The notes under the pieces are model-generated. The model did not search any database. It was given only the letters and a program-made list of their open reading frames with translations, and was not told the DNA's origin. Made by a program: the position numbers and the translations under genes. From Rhexocercosporidium sp. MPI-PUGE-AT-0058 (Eukaryota; Ascomycota; Leotiomycetes; Helotiales), in NCBI GenBank assembly GCA_020746875.1, contig JAGTJL010000007.1:248001-312000 (forward strand): a stretch of 64,000 nt of DNA, in the 5' to 3' direction. Every line of letters begins with the position of its first letter. The first letter of the stretch is position 1. Shown here in pieces: positions 9,578 through 20,800 of this stretch.

Positions 9578-12316
9578 GGCGAGGACTAAACGAACCATAC
9601 ACGAGACTTACGGCGTTGAGATTTAACACTGGGCTGGTTTCTGGATTTCACCGGGGAAAAGATACCATATTCAATTGATGCTTTTTGCGAGTCCCGTCCT
9701 CGGGACTCGTCGGTACGCCCTACCATTCAAACTCCATTCCCAAGAACCATTATGTATGCCCTTCCCTTGCTGTGGGACCTACGAGAAACCCAGTCTCGCA
9801 AATATACCCCTCTTCCTCTCCCCGTCGCTATACCTCCTCCCACCCTTCTCTGAGCTCCCATCAAATGATGATCCATCCGACGAGCCCTTCCCCGACTCAT
9901 CACTCTGCAGCTCCTTCGTGCTCTTCTCTTCCCTGCTGCCATCCGCGTATTGTATGTTATCGTACAGGCCAGAATTCTCGAGATCTTTCGGGAGGAAACT
10001 GCTGCTCTTTTGGTGGGAGTGATGCCGGCCGAGGAAGGATCGTCGGGAATGTGGGCGTGTGGGGTTGGCATCTGGTGCTTCTATCGTGGCATTTGGGGAT
10101 GTGTCTGCCTCTGGATGTGGAAGGGTTGTATTTCTGTCTGTTGGAGTGTTAACGATGCAATCGTTCTTGGTCTGCAGAGCCTAGACTGACCTTCGGAAAG
10201 TGGTTCTGGAAATCCCGTGTCCTTCCCCAGAGAGTTCCTTTCCTGCGCGGGTGGATCTTGGATGTGGTTATTCATGACTGGATGGAACGTATGTGCTCTT
10301 TTCAAGTGGTTGCGGTAGTTCGAGGGTGGTAGTTGTAGGTCTTCGGAGCTGTATTCGAGAGTGACTGATCTCATGGTCAGCGAACGCTGGAGTAAGCCGT
10401 ACATGGTGTGAGAAAGAAAGGGATCGTCTTGGAAATGAGGTATGCAATTCAAGAGTTCTCTTCCACTGCAGGAACAAACATTTATACCGAGTTCCCTCTA
10501 AAATCAGCGCGCCTACTGGGCGTTAAAGTGATTGTCTTGAGACTATTCCAGTCATCTGGTTGCGTGGGCATCAACCTCACAGCGCTTAGTGATACATTGA
10601 AGCGCCTGCGACTTTCCTTGCAGACGATTCTCGAAGGAGAAGTGAGACTTACAACAAGTATAGAATTTTGGAGTTTTAGAAACGAGGTAATAAGGTAACG
10701 AGGTAACGAGCGGTTTATACGTCTGCAGAAGTCCAGACATGGCCAGTACATATACTTCGATTCCCCGTCCTCAAAGTGGCAGGCCCACCCGCCTCCTTCC
10801 CCCAGCTCTTTGCGCAGCCTTAGACGAATCCATAGGAACCTTGAGCGGCCAAGCCCGCAGCCTTGTCCGGATCCCACCACAGCTGCGTTTGCGCCATCCA
10901 ATAACAGAGCAGCCAGAGCCCAGGATCCCCCGCACGGTGACGTACCGCGAATCACAAGCCACAAGCCACAGACTCGATGGAGAAGCTTGTGTGGAGGAGG
11001 CGAATGGAGAAACTTGTAAGGGGGGGTTGATCGGTTGGGATGTTTTCAAGATTTGAGAAGAGGAGATCTTGGAAACTTTGTCCTCCAGGAATACTTGTAT
11101 ATGCATGTACAAATCAAATGTCGCATCATCACCCGTGCTTTGGCTTTTGAGATTGAATTGACGCGAGCGCTTTGCTTTGCGTGATATCTTGCCAGTTTCG
11201 TAGTCCGCGAAACAGAATAAGCTACTTAAAAGCATATCCTGGGCTCAGCTGGACAACGATGGCTGACCGGAACCCGGCAAAGTCAATGAGGTGTGCTAAG
11301 CCCTTTCCAGAGCTACAACACCATAAACATTGGACCTGCTCCCCCGCCTACTTGACCGGAAGGATACAAGCTCAACTTCTTTGACATGCGCTTAGTCTTG
11401 GGTCTTATTTTCCACGAATAGCTCCCGAGGACAAGGCTGAGAGCTCCGTGCCGTTCGGCCCGTCGGCATCGTTATTCACTGGGCACACTGAGGCCCTTCC
11501 GAACGAGATCAAATAGACGCAGTGCTGTACTGGATGGGGACCTAGCTAATCTGACTTGGAAATACACTGGCTATCAGCTTTTACTTGAACCAATTCTATT
11601 CTATCTATAACCGTATCCTATCGATGCCGACAAGCATCTGCACCAACTATGACTTATTACATACACGGCGTTGGTTGTCCAATCTACATCATCCACAGGT
11701 TGTTCACTAATCTCTTGGAAACTTAGCTTTAGTCTACTCCTTGCAACTTGAGTGCCCACCATGATTGTAGTATCCCAAGTCTTCAGCTCCAGCCACATGC
11801 GGTGGAACTTTTCCTCTCTTGACCCATCCGTGAACATCCACATCAGATCCTGTGCTTGTAAAGCCACCCCCTGTATCTCATCGTTGACACAAGTGTCTGT
11901 GTACCGCAGAAATTCGAATCCGAACAGCATATACCAAAGTTCCTTCTAGAGTATAGTTCGACAATAGTCTGATGGCGTTCGGGCTATTGTATGCTGAGAA
12001 ATCCTAGTCTGCGCCGAATTACTGGCATCGCCAAATAACATCGAAAGTAGCTCGTGCGCCATTGCAAGTTCGAGAAACCACAGGATACGAAATACCAATC
12101 CCCGGCGCGCTGATTCGAGTAGGTTGTGCCTACGTTAGGCCATCTGCTTTCTGAAGTCCATTGTCACCTATGGGGACATTGACGTGTCGAATGGCTGGTG
12201 TTGCTGCTTGTCTCTTGAAAGACATGGGCAGTGGCAGACGACATCGGGCATTGCGTATGCTCAATACTCCAATCCTCCAAAAGAAAAGGTCATAAGAACA
12301 TGACACCGAAGTTCAT
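9578..12316. other. Long stretch without a recognisable gene
   Basis: Several ORFs of 100-160 codons overlap on both strands between 9675 and 11240, but none shows family motifs, consistent introns or a signal peptide. They look like chance frames in moderately GC-rich DNA. One minus-strand ORF at 11601-11930 is more protein-like and is listed separately. Confidence 0.4.
11601..11930 (-). CDS. Hypothetical protein fragment
   Basis: An ATG-initiated frame of 109 codons (MLFGFEFLRYTDTCV...). The composition looks coding-like, with an acidic/aromatic middle (LMWMFTDGSREEKFHRMW). The frame stays open for a few codons upstream of the ATG, so it may be an exon or relic of a longer gene. No family recognised, no signal peptide, no partner exon found. 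Weak support. Confidence 0.2.
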   Translation of the reverse strand: MLFGFEFLRYTDTCVNDEIQGVALQAQDLMWMFTDGSREEKFHRMWLELKTWDTTIMVGTQVARSRLKLSFQEISEQPVDDVDWTTNAVYVISHSWCRCLSASIGYGYR

Positions 12317-13874
12317 TCAATGTAACAGTCTCTCCATCAGTGCAGCCACAGCCCCCAACATGGCAGCACTTCGCCAACAAGGGCTTTGCTGTACACCGAC
12401 TGCCTTTGAACTACTCGTCCCCACAACCTTCCCAGCGTTACCACAATTCGGCCCGTAGCATGGACCTTGCGTCGGCTCTCCTTGTCCCACGGCCGTTGCT
12501 GTTGGCGCAGCCGTAATTGGAAACCCTTGATCGTCGTAGCTTTTCGGGAGGGTCTGCCAGTCATATTGACGTGTGTAAGTTGTTGGAAACCCGCGGTCGT
12601 CCCAACCGGTAGACACATCAAGGCCACCTCCTAAAGGCGGAAATAATGGCGAGGGCGAGGGGCCCACCGAAGAGGAAGGGGTTGATAGAGGTAATATCTA
12701 GACATCGTTAGTTCATGATCAGAAAAGGCTCGAGCACGCGAGACATGGGGGTAGGGATAGGACATACGTACTGCCGCAGAACTTGCAGGCTGTATTTTTC
12801 CGGACGAAGTGATGATCCATCCATCGGGGATTCCGGCCACAGTGGGTACGCTTATTATTGTCGAGAGGGTTGTACTGGCGACCCACGGCCAACCGGTCTG
12901 GTGGGCTGTAGAGCCGTGGTCGTCTCCTAGCCCGGCTGGAATAGATGGCGAGGCAGATGTGACAGCTGGAACATCTGCTGTAGCCACAGCTGCTCCTGCG
13001 GCACCAGAATTTCCATTGACCTTGCCTCCAACTGCTTGGATTGATCCCCAGTTTCCACTGGTGTCACCATACTTATATTGTGTTCCGGTCGAATAGTCCG
13101 TTACAGCGATTGACTGAACAGTCATTGTGAATGGACCCTTCGAGTAATCGGTTGGCCCCCGAGCCCATGAAATTGTCCCGGATGGATTCGACGAATCTCC
13201 TCCCGACCACGAGCCAAACTTGATTTGCATAGGCGACTGTGGATATTGATTTGCATCGGCCGTAGCTGGAGTGAGGACCCGGACAACCTTATTCCCAACT
13301 GACCATTTTATCTGGTCCGCAGTCCAGTCGATCGTGTATGTAATAAACTCTCCCTGGTTGTTTGGCGCAGGATTGAAAGCTCCTCGGTTGTATGTAGTAA
13401 CATCTCCCTTCCCGAAGTAGTTCGTTTGCACCTCCGAATCGTCGGCTCCCAACCACTCCATATCGATCTCGTCGAGGGTGTCGGACTGCAGCACGAGTGT
13501 ACTGACAATACCTGCGCCTGGGGCAGACTTCATCGTGATTTGGACCTTCCCAAACATTATGTAGAATACGCTGGCGAGTTGAGGGGCATTTCCGCTGCCA
13601 GAGACCGTGAAGTGGACACCGCTCGAATCATAGGTAGGATTGCCGCTGGCTGTGAAGGAGTTGACCTGGCCTTTCGTGAAGTCAACACTGATTGCTTTTC
13701 CAAGAGCCGTATTCGCAGGACATCCAGCTGTTAGAACGTCAGTATTAAGATTCGGGCCCTGCGGTCTGCTCGTGAAGACTTACTTGTGAAGAGAGGATTG
13801 CAGGACGAGAATGTTTGAGCCGTAGCTAGCTTGCATATGGTTGCTGCAAAGGCGAGTATCGATTTCGAAAGCAT
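12317..13874 (-). CDS. Crh-type GH16 cell-wall transglycosylase/glucanase
   Basis: A secreted wall enzyme; Crh proteins link chitin to beta-glucan. Three exons (13874-13784, 13727-12772, 12697-12317) give 475 residues. Residues 1-20 are a signal peptide (ILAFAATICKLATAQ) followed by the CNPL cysteine and TGCPANTALG, typical of the family. The catalytic motif is DEIDMEW at 116-122, with E117 as nucleophile and E121 as acid/base. QTNYFGKG and YTIDWTADQIKWSV are also conserved Crh signatures. The last exon adds a Pro/Ser/Gly-rich tail and ends in a short hydrophobic segment (SAAMLGAVAALMERLL), a weak candidate GPI signal. Reading through the last 74-nt intron also stays open, giving a different tail that ends at 12631. 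I prefer the spliced form because of its clean donor GTACGT and the CTAAC branch site. Confidence 0.92.
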
Positions 13875-15953
13875 TGTTATGTAAATGAAGAAAATTGTTG
13901 TACAGAGAAGAAAGAAATCGCTCAAATACAGCAAAGGCGAGGAGGGTGGTTGCTCTAATCTTCGTGAAATGATTTAGATCCCGGGATTAAGTAACACTGG
14001 GACACTGCGATAAGAGTCGAGGGAATGCCGATACGGGGGGGAGTGAATAATGTACAAGGGAGGCGGCTTGATGTAGTCTAGAGTTTTGGTAGATGCATCT
14101 TCACTTCCAGCAAGACTACGTAGATGTACCTCCCGCAGATGAGGTGCAGGTGGTTGGGAAAACATCAAGCGGGGTGGCTGGGGGTGGGACCACCACGACA
14201 TCACCAGCTTCCAAGGTTGCGCTGGCGGATTTCAAGGACAGCGGAGCTTTTGGAAATTGCTTCGTATCCTGGGTTCCGGAACTTACAATTGTGAGTTCCA
14301 CTTGGTAACATTGGCGGCGTCGTTGCGGGCGAATAATGATGCCCAATGTTTGTTGTTTTTGCAAGGTCAACAGCGCGCCCGTGAAGATTTTGACGATCCT
14401 CGCTAAGGTCAGCTTCACCGCCCAAAGCACAAAAACGGGTCGCTGCGGGTGGCTGGGAACTCCAGAGTGTTGTTCCTGAAGATCTTACCTAGGCATCCAC
14501 AAAACGTGTTCAACATCTCAAGGACTCATTGAATGTTGTCTTGAAGACATGGACCAAGCGCTTCACCCGTATTATAGGTTCCAAGCTCACGGTACCAGCC
14601 TTCAAACTGGATCAGAAGCTGTCGCGAATAAGCGCCCGCCAATTGTACCGCGAATACCCTACCAGCCCGTATACCTCCAGGTCCACCGATCCTCCGCCTC
14701 CGATTCCGAGCCCGTTCGAAACACTCCGAGCGATAACTACTTCGAATAGCCCTGGGAACTCTTGGTTAATGAAAGAGGATGGGCAAGATTCGAGGGTTAG
14801 GAGCAGCTATAACCCAAAAGCCGCCCGAATCTCCCAGACACAGGCAAAGATACTTCAGGGATCACTTAGGATTGGCCACATGATAAAGAAGGACGACCGG
14901 TAATATGTGGCAGCGAAGGAGTGTAGCGCAAAGGATGGGAGTGTTGCATGATACCCGGGGCTCAGAGGGGCTCAACAAAGCTTGGGCTACACAGCGCAGA
15001 ATATCCTCGAAACGACAACCCCTCAAAGAAATCTCTTCAGATCGGCTTGGTCTGGTGTCTCGATATGTTATGGACGATGACCAACATCTGCCGACGATGG
15101 AGCAGAATACGCGATGGGGTCGGGTCAGGCATCGGGATGGCCTAGAGAGAGGAGCAACGGAGCATTTCCAGTATGCTACGCTGGCGCAAGTGCCTCAGAA
15201 GACAACAGGCACCTGGTGGAATATCTTTGACCGAGCAGAGTCCGCCACTCTATGTGCAATGAAGTACGATCAAGGGAGCGCGGCATTGTGGCGGGGGCAC
15301 CGATCCTGGCCCAAGGGACTTGACAGTTTAAGAATGATCGGGAGTCTGATAACACTGGGACACTCAAGAATCTTAGGAGACAATGACACATTCGTGAAAG
15401 CTTTTGGGATTGGACAGACCTTACGACTAGATAAACAGCCAGCTGTGTCCGCCTCCGAGGCAGCATGCACAAGAATATTCCGGGTCGAGGGTGGCTTGGG
15501 GAGTTGAAGAGAGCTGGAAGACTTTGGAAACACGCAGATCACATATCCATGATTCCATAGGGCTTTCTCGATGAAGGCTCTCCCATATGGACTGAGGGCA
15601 GTTCGCGATTTGGAGGAATACACGTTGGGATCTGCGAATCAGAGCGCAATGGAAGACAGTCTCTTCAAACTAACCTACCGTGCATGCGCACGCATCTTTC
15701 CACCGAAGCCCGCGATACGAAACCCTCATCCGCGAAACAGTTACCTTTGCTGCCGTCGCATGGCATGGGGAACGCCACTGGAAATTCATCAAGTCCTGTT
15801 GAATCTTCGAACGAGATGTTGGTCAAGTGACCGGGGTACGTCTGGTTGGGATGGGGGATGGCTCTTCACAGATCTCTACGACCTAGAACAATCGCCGAAC
15901 AAACAGATAAGTACATATTTCCAAATAGTTCCGTCGACTCTTGGTACTATGTC
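13875..15953. other. Stretch without a supported gene
   Basis: Upstream region of the GH16 gene (13875 onward) and the 3' side of the membrane-protein gene ending at 15954. The longest ORF, 14905-15507 plus (200 codons), has no motif and is matched by an equally long antisense ORF, so I do not call it. Around 14278-14300 is a near-palindrome, GGAACTTACAATTGTGAGTTCC. Confidence 0.4.
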
Positions 15954-17176
15954 TCAAGCGTTTGCCACCCCTCCATCCTGTTTTATTAAATTTTGCATCT
16001 CCGTATCGCTGCGAGTATATTCCGGCGGGTGTTGAAAGAATCCCGATTCTGACCTGACAGACATTCTCTGCTGCACTTCCTTCTCTTGAAAACCTAAACA
16101 TTATTAGCTCTGTATCTAAAGTAGACGAAAACATACCATTCCATGCATTCAATACAGATAAAGGGGCTGCTCCAAGAATAAACACCGAGAGCAACTGCCC
16201 AAAAGTCCATTGATTATCTTCCTGCAACCGCAAGGAGGACATCCAACCACTTCCGTTCATCCACTCTCTCAAATGATACAACTCGTACACCGACCGCAAC
16301 CAAATACCCCAAGCGCCTAGTAAAATGAATCCACGAATCAATCCAAGCCACCAGAACCATGTACCAGACCTTGCCCGGTCTTCCTGTGATCTCATCTCCC
16401 AAGTACTTCCAGGTTTGAAGTAATGTGTCAGGATATGAGCGACGGAGAAGGCAATGTTAATCGCGTAGAATACCGCAAGGACAAGGTACGATGAGAAGGC
16501 GGCGATGTCTTTATGGTGAGGTCCAGGAATCTCCTCGAGCCCAGAATAAGGTTTCGACTTTGGCAGTTGGAAACAAACGGCTGGCAGGACCAAGTTCGGA
16601 TTCACGCCAGTGGGGAAGTCATCCGTCACTCTACTGCTAAATATGATCCCTGCAAAGAAGATCTGAGCAAATACAAGTGCAAATCTGACAACCGACAAAG
16701 TCTTTTGTCCATTTACGTAGCTTCTCAACACTAAAATCGAGGACAAATGCGACACGATTGTCATCAAGATCAAGTAGCAGAGGATGTTGTATCGGTACGC
16801 GTCGACCGTGCATGCTGAGGAAGTATACAAAGTTGCAATCGACATCGACAGCCCTCGAATGATCTGTTGATCACTGAAGCTGACGACAAGAGGTTCGAGA
16901 AACCATCGGAGTCTGTGCATCCGAAGTCGATCGCAAAAAAGTTGTACGAATGCACATGCCAAGAGCGATAAACCCGCAGTCAAGACGAAGGAAATGTCTG
17001 TCTGGACGCGCGTCAGTTGGGTTGGTCCATTACGAAAGGCGAAAGCTTACTCCAATGCCAGTGATGGCAGGGTTCGATCCGAAGTCACCATATCGCACCG
17101 ATCCAGAAGTACAATTGCTTTCTGGAAGCCAGGGATATCTCTTTGAACACTCCAGTACAGATGTCGCAGTTCCCAT
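15954..17176 (-). CDS. Multi-pass fungal integral membrane protein, function unknown
   Basis: Three exons (17176-17051, 17001-16137, 16093-15954) give 376 residues. The N-terminal exon ends GSNPAITGIG and the next begins TDISFVLTAG, a join reminiscent of a common fungal membrane-protein group with a conserved D/N-P-x-I-x-GIG before the first helix. About seven to eight hydrophobic segments follow (for example LSLLACAFVQLF, NILCYLILMTIVSHL, FALVFAQIFFAGIIF, SYLVLAVFYAINIAFSV, LIRGFILLGAWGIWL, LLSVFILGAAPLSVL). A short polar tail (FQEKEVQQRMSVRSESGF) is cytosolic in my reading. Skipping the last 43-nt intron instead yields a frame that runs to 15883 with an unlikely Arg/Lys-rich end. Transport or sensing roles are possible; nothing in the sequence decides. 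Confidence 0.8.
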
Positions 17177-17861
17177 CTTTCTGTCGATCTGGAGACGATT
17201 TGATGATCAAACGATCATACGGTAGGCCAGTACCCGGAATGTGAGGCTCAGCTCCCATTTTGAAGGTTCGTTTTGTGTTTCGAATAGAAGGCTGTGCAAG
17301 CACTCAGCCCAGCCCACAGCAAAACCGGGCACTGTGCAGCCTGATGGGTAAATCAACCTCGCTGAAGCCAAAGTATTGGTTGAGCTGCAGCCCATCCGAA
17401 TAGGATTTCTCCATTGAAGCCATCTGGGCTTTCTGATACTTCATATGGCCACGTAGGTCCAGGTGGCTTTGGTTTTCAGGTAAAGTATCATGTATGTGTG
17501 TATGCTGCTTCATCGCCAACGGCTTGGCTTGGCTGATGCGATACTATGCTACTGTATGCTCTCCAGCGTGGAATTAGTCCCGGAAACGGCAAGCTTCCCC
17601 GTCAGGAATGTGGGAGAGTCCATCCATCCCTCCACATGAGCAACCTCGAACCTTATCAATGTGACCTTATCCCATCCCATATCAATTCCATATCAATTCC
17701 AGCAGTCTTGGAGGAACAAGTTGATCTTCGGGAATGTTCTAGCTACCAGTCCGCCGAGGAACGAGAAGCTTCGCGGGTTCGGATATGGTTTGATATGAAT
17801 GAGGCTACCTCGCAGCCTCGTCAGATACGCAAACATCTACTCGTCCACCACATCTATCGTT
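17177..17861. other. Intergenic region between divergent genes
   Basis: Shared upstream region of the membrane-protein gene (minus) and the ankyrin gene (plus). A further in-frame ATG at 17799 would add 21 residues to the ankyrin protein. I did not find an earlier coding exon. Confidence 0.4.
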
Positions 17862-20800
17862 ATGGATTCAAATTCAAAATCCCACCGGGCCTTACGACTC
17901 AATTCTATAGCCCGGGAAGCAGGCGTTGTACTAGACACCACTCAAACGATCTTGACGCCACAGCAAACCCCATCATTCAAGGGTCCGGACGATGAGACGA
18001 GAGCAGATGCAGTTCTTATTCAATTGAAGATTGAGGGGTCTTCAGGGAAATCCCAATCAAAAGGATTGAGAAGATTCTCTGCCCGAGGTTCCAGAGCTGT
18101 GTTCACATACGATGACCTGTACGCAGCATTGACCCGGGTAGTCTCAGACAATGGATTGGCTGGAGTCGTTGAAGTGCTGCTCGGGAGGTTCAGTGTTGTC
18201 GATGGGAATATCAATCTTGCAAGAAGAACCAGTGTTGGTATGATCCAGAGAATTAGGAATACAGAAAGTTCTGAGCAACGAGGGCGACTCATTCACGTAG
18301 CCACCGGGATTGGTCGTGATGATCTGGTTCAACTTTTGGCTCCACTCGCGGATCAATCAAGTCTGGACCAAGCACTTCACATTGCTATCGAGCAGAAAAA
18401 CTTGCCATGTATGGAGACCTTGCTGCGACATGGTAAGATTGCATGATCTCGGCGAAGTGATAGCTAATAGTTTTCAGGAGCCAATTCAGCATTGTTTGAG
18501 GACACGTTCATTGATAGTGCCAAGCATGGAGATGCAAAATTGCTCTCCCTCTTCCTGCGCGCAAGATTGAGGGTTTCCGATGAATGTATAACAAGAAGCC
18601 TACTTCCTGCAACTATGAGCGGTTCCCTGGACTCTGTGTTGCTTCTCGTCCGAGCCGGAGCGAAATCAGATCCCGATTGCAAAGCATTCATGCATGCCAT
18701 TGAAATGGATCGGTTAGATCTCACAGCCGCCATTGTCTCGAGTCCAAATCCCCCTCCAGGTATCAGCTTGAATGCTGCGCTCGAATCTATATTCTCCACG
18801 ACAACCTCCCCTGCCTCGCGTATTCCCATGGTCGAGGTGCTTCTTTGTGGGGGCCCAACTGGAAATGCAGCAAACGAGGGTCTATTCAAGGCGATCCTCC
18901 TCGCAAACTTTGACCTCATACAACTCCTTCTATCACACAAAGTAGACATCAACTACGACGGAGCGGCCGCCGTTGGTCATGCGATTCAACGAAATCGAGG
19001 GGACATTGTCGGGCTTTTGCTTCAAGACCAATCATTGACACCTGAGAATGCTTCAGACTTGGTGCGGCACATACCCCGTACGAGCCAACCATCCGATAAA
19101 AGCACCATTCTATCAAAGCTGTTGGTCAATGGTGCCACAGGGACTTACTGCAACGAACTGTTGGTCACCGTGGCAGAGCAGAATGATCTCGAGACTGCTC
19201 AATTGCTTGTTTCCTATGGCAGAGATCAGAACACTCCCGTGTGTTCCGTCGATTACAATGCTGCTCGATGCCTTCAAGTTGCTGTGGGTCGAAATCATGT
19301 AGAAATGGTCAAGCTTCTGGCACTTGAAGGCGGGCCAACGAAGTTCTCCCTCGCCACAGCCTTCTCATCGATCCCTCCAAATCTCAGTAAAAATGATCAC
19401 TTTTTGATTGTCCAAACTCTCCTCCGCGGCGGAGCTCAAGGCCCAGAAGTCAATGATGCATTGAATGCCGCTGTCTCGGGTCATCATAAATCCCCAAGAT
19501 TGGTTGAGTTGCTCGTGCAATTCGGCGCAGTCGTTACAGACGAAACCCTCTTCGCATGCGTCTTACATGGTGCTGTTGAGATTCTGGAAATCCTAACCAC
19601 TGGAAATGTCACACCCCAATGCTGCGCTGAAGCAATAACAATTGCTGTAAAGGTTCACAGCGGTGGCGTCCGGTTTCGAATCGTCAAGCTTCTTATCGGT
19701 CCTGCAACATCGGCTGGTCTTGATGTCCCACAGATCGCTGGTGCAGTCATCGAGATTCTTCAGAATTGCCCCGAGGACGCCAAGCTCTTGACTCTCCTTT
19801 GCAGGGACGGAAAATCAAATGTAAATCACAACAACGGGCTTGCTGTGGTTCTTGCTACGAAGCAGACAGATCCCGTTATTCTGGATATCGTTCTCCGAAG
19901 CGAAGGGAGCGCCCCCTTCTCGGCAACAATCGAACAAGGACTTCAATGTGCAATAGACTTGCCGTTGACGGACCTAAGCCGACGAGTCAAAGTCGAGGCA
20001 TTACTCCGGAGAATCAAGCCACAGGATGCAATGAACCAGGCATTGATCAAGGAGATCGAATCTGCGAAAATTACCAAAGACCTTTCGGTAATCGCAATAC
20101 TCCTCGCCGCTGGTGCGGATATTAACTCGTATAATGCAAAAGCTTTGTCTCTGGCTGTTGGAGATGCCGCGATCATGGATCTCATCCTTTCGAAGCGCCC
20201 AAGTCAGAAGGGTCTTTCAACAGCTTTCTCGACGGCGATGAATCTCCAAGATCCAGTGAGACACATCATGTGCGAGAAGCTTTTGAAAGCGGGAGCTGCT
20301 GGTGAGGTAATCAGCAGTGGTTTATGTGCAATTGCGAGAGAAGGGCCTGCCGCCTTGCCAATGATGAAGCTGCTACTCCCACACGCAGACGTCAACTTCA
20401 AAGATGGTCGAGTGTTCCGTCTTGTGGTGCAAAAAGTTTTTAGCGATGCTCTAGATTTACTTCTCTGTTCACAACTGACGCTGCCCTCCCCCGCGACCAA
20501 GGCCGTTGCACTCCAAGAAGCCTTGAAGCTTCAAAATCAAGACGATCGATTGAAAATAACACAGCGGCTATTGAAGTTGGCAATTTCAGGACCTGTCATC
20601 TCAGATGCTTTGATCGCTGCTGTGAATATTGGTGATTTCGAACTTGTCGACCTCCTCCTTCAATCCGGTGCCTCCGTCGAGCACAGGAACGGCGCAGCTA
20701 TCCATTCGTCGGCTAGCTCTGGGCATCATGCAATATTGAAGCTCTTGGTAGACAAAAAACCTACTCTTTCGACGCTGACCAGTGGATTTGGTGGTGCTTC

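Noticed and set aside
9675..11240. Cluster of ORFs of 100-160 codons on both strands
   Set aside because: They overlap each other on both strands and none shows motifs or consistent introns.
14905..15507. A 200-codon plus-strand ORF between the GH16 and membrane-protein genes
   Set aside because: No family signal, and an antisense ORF of similar quality covers half of it.
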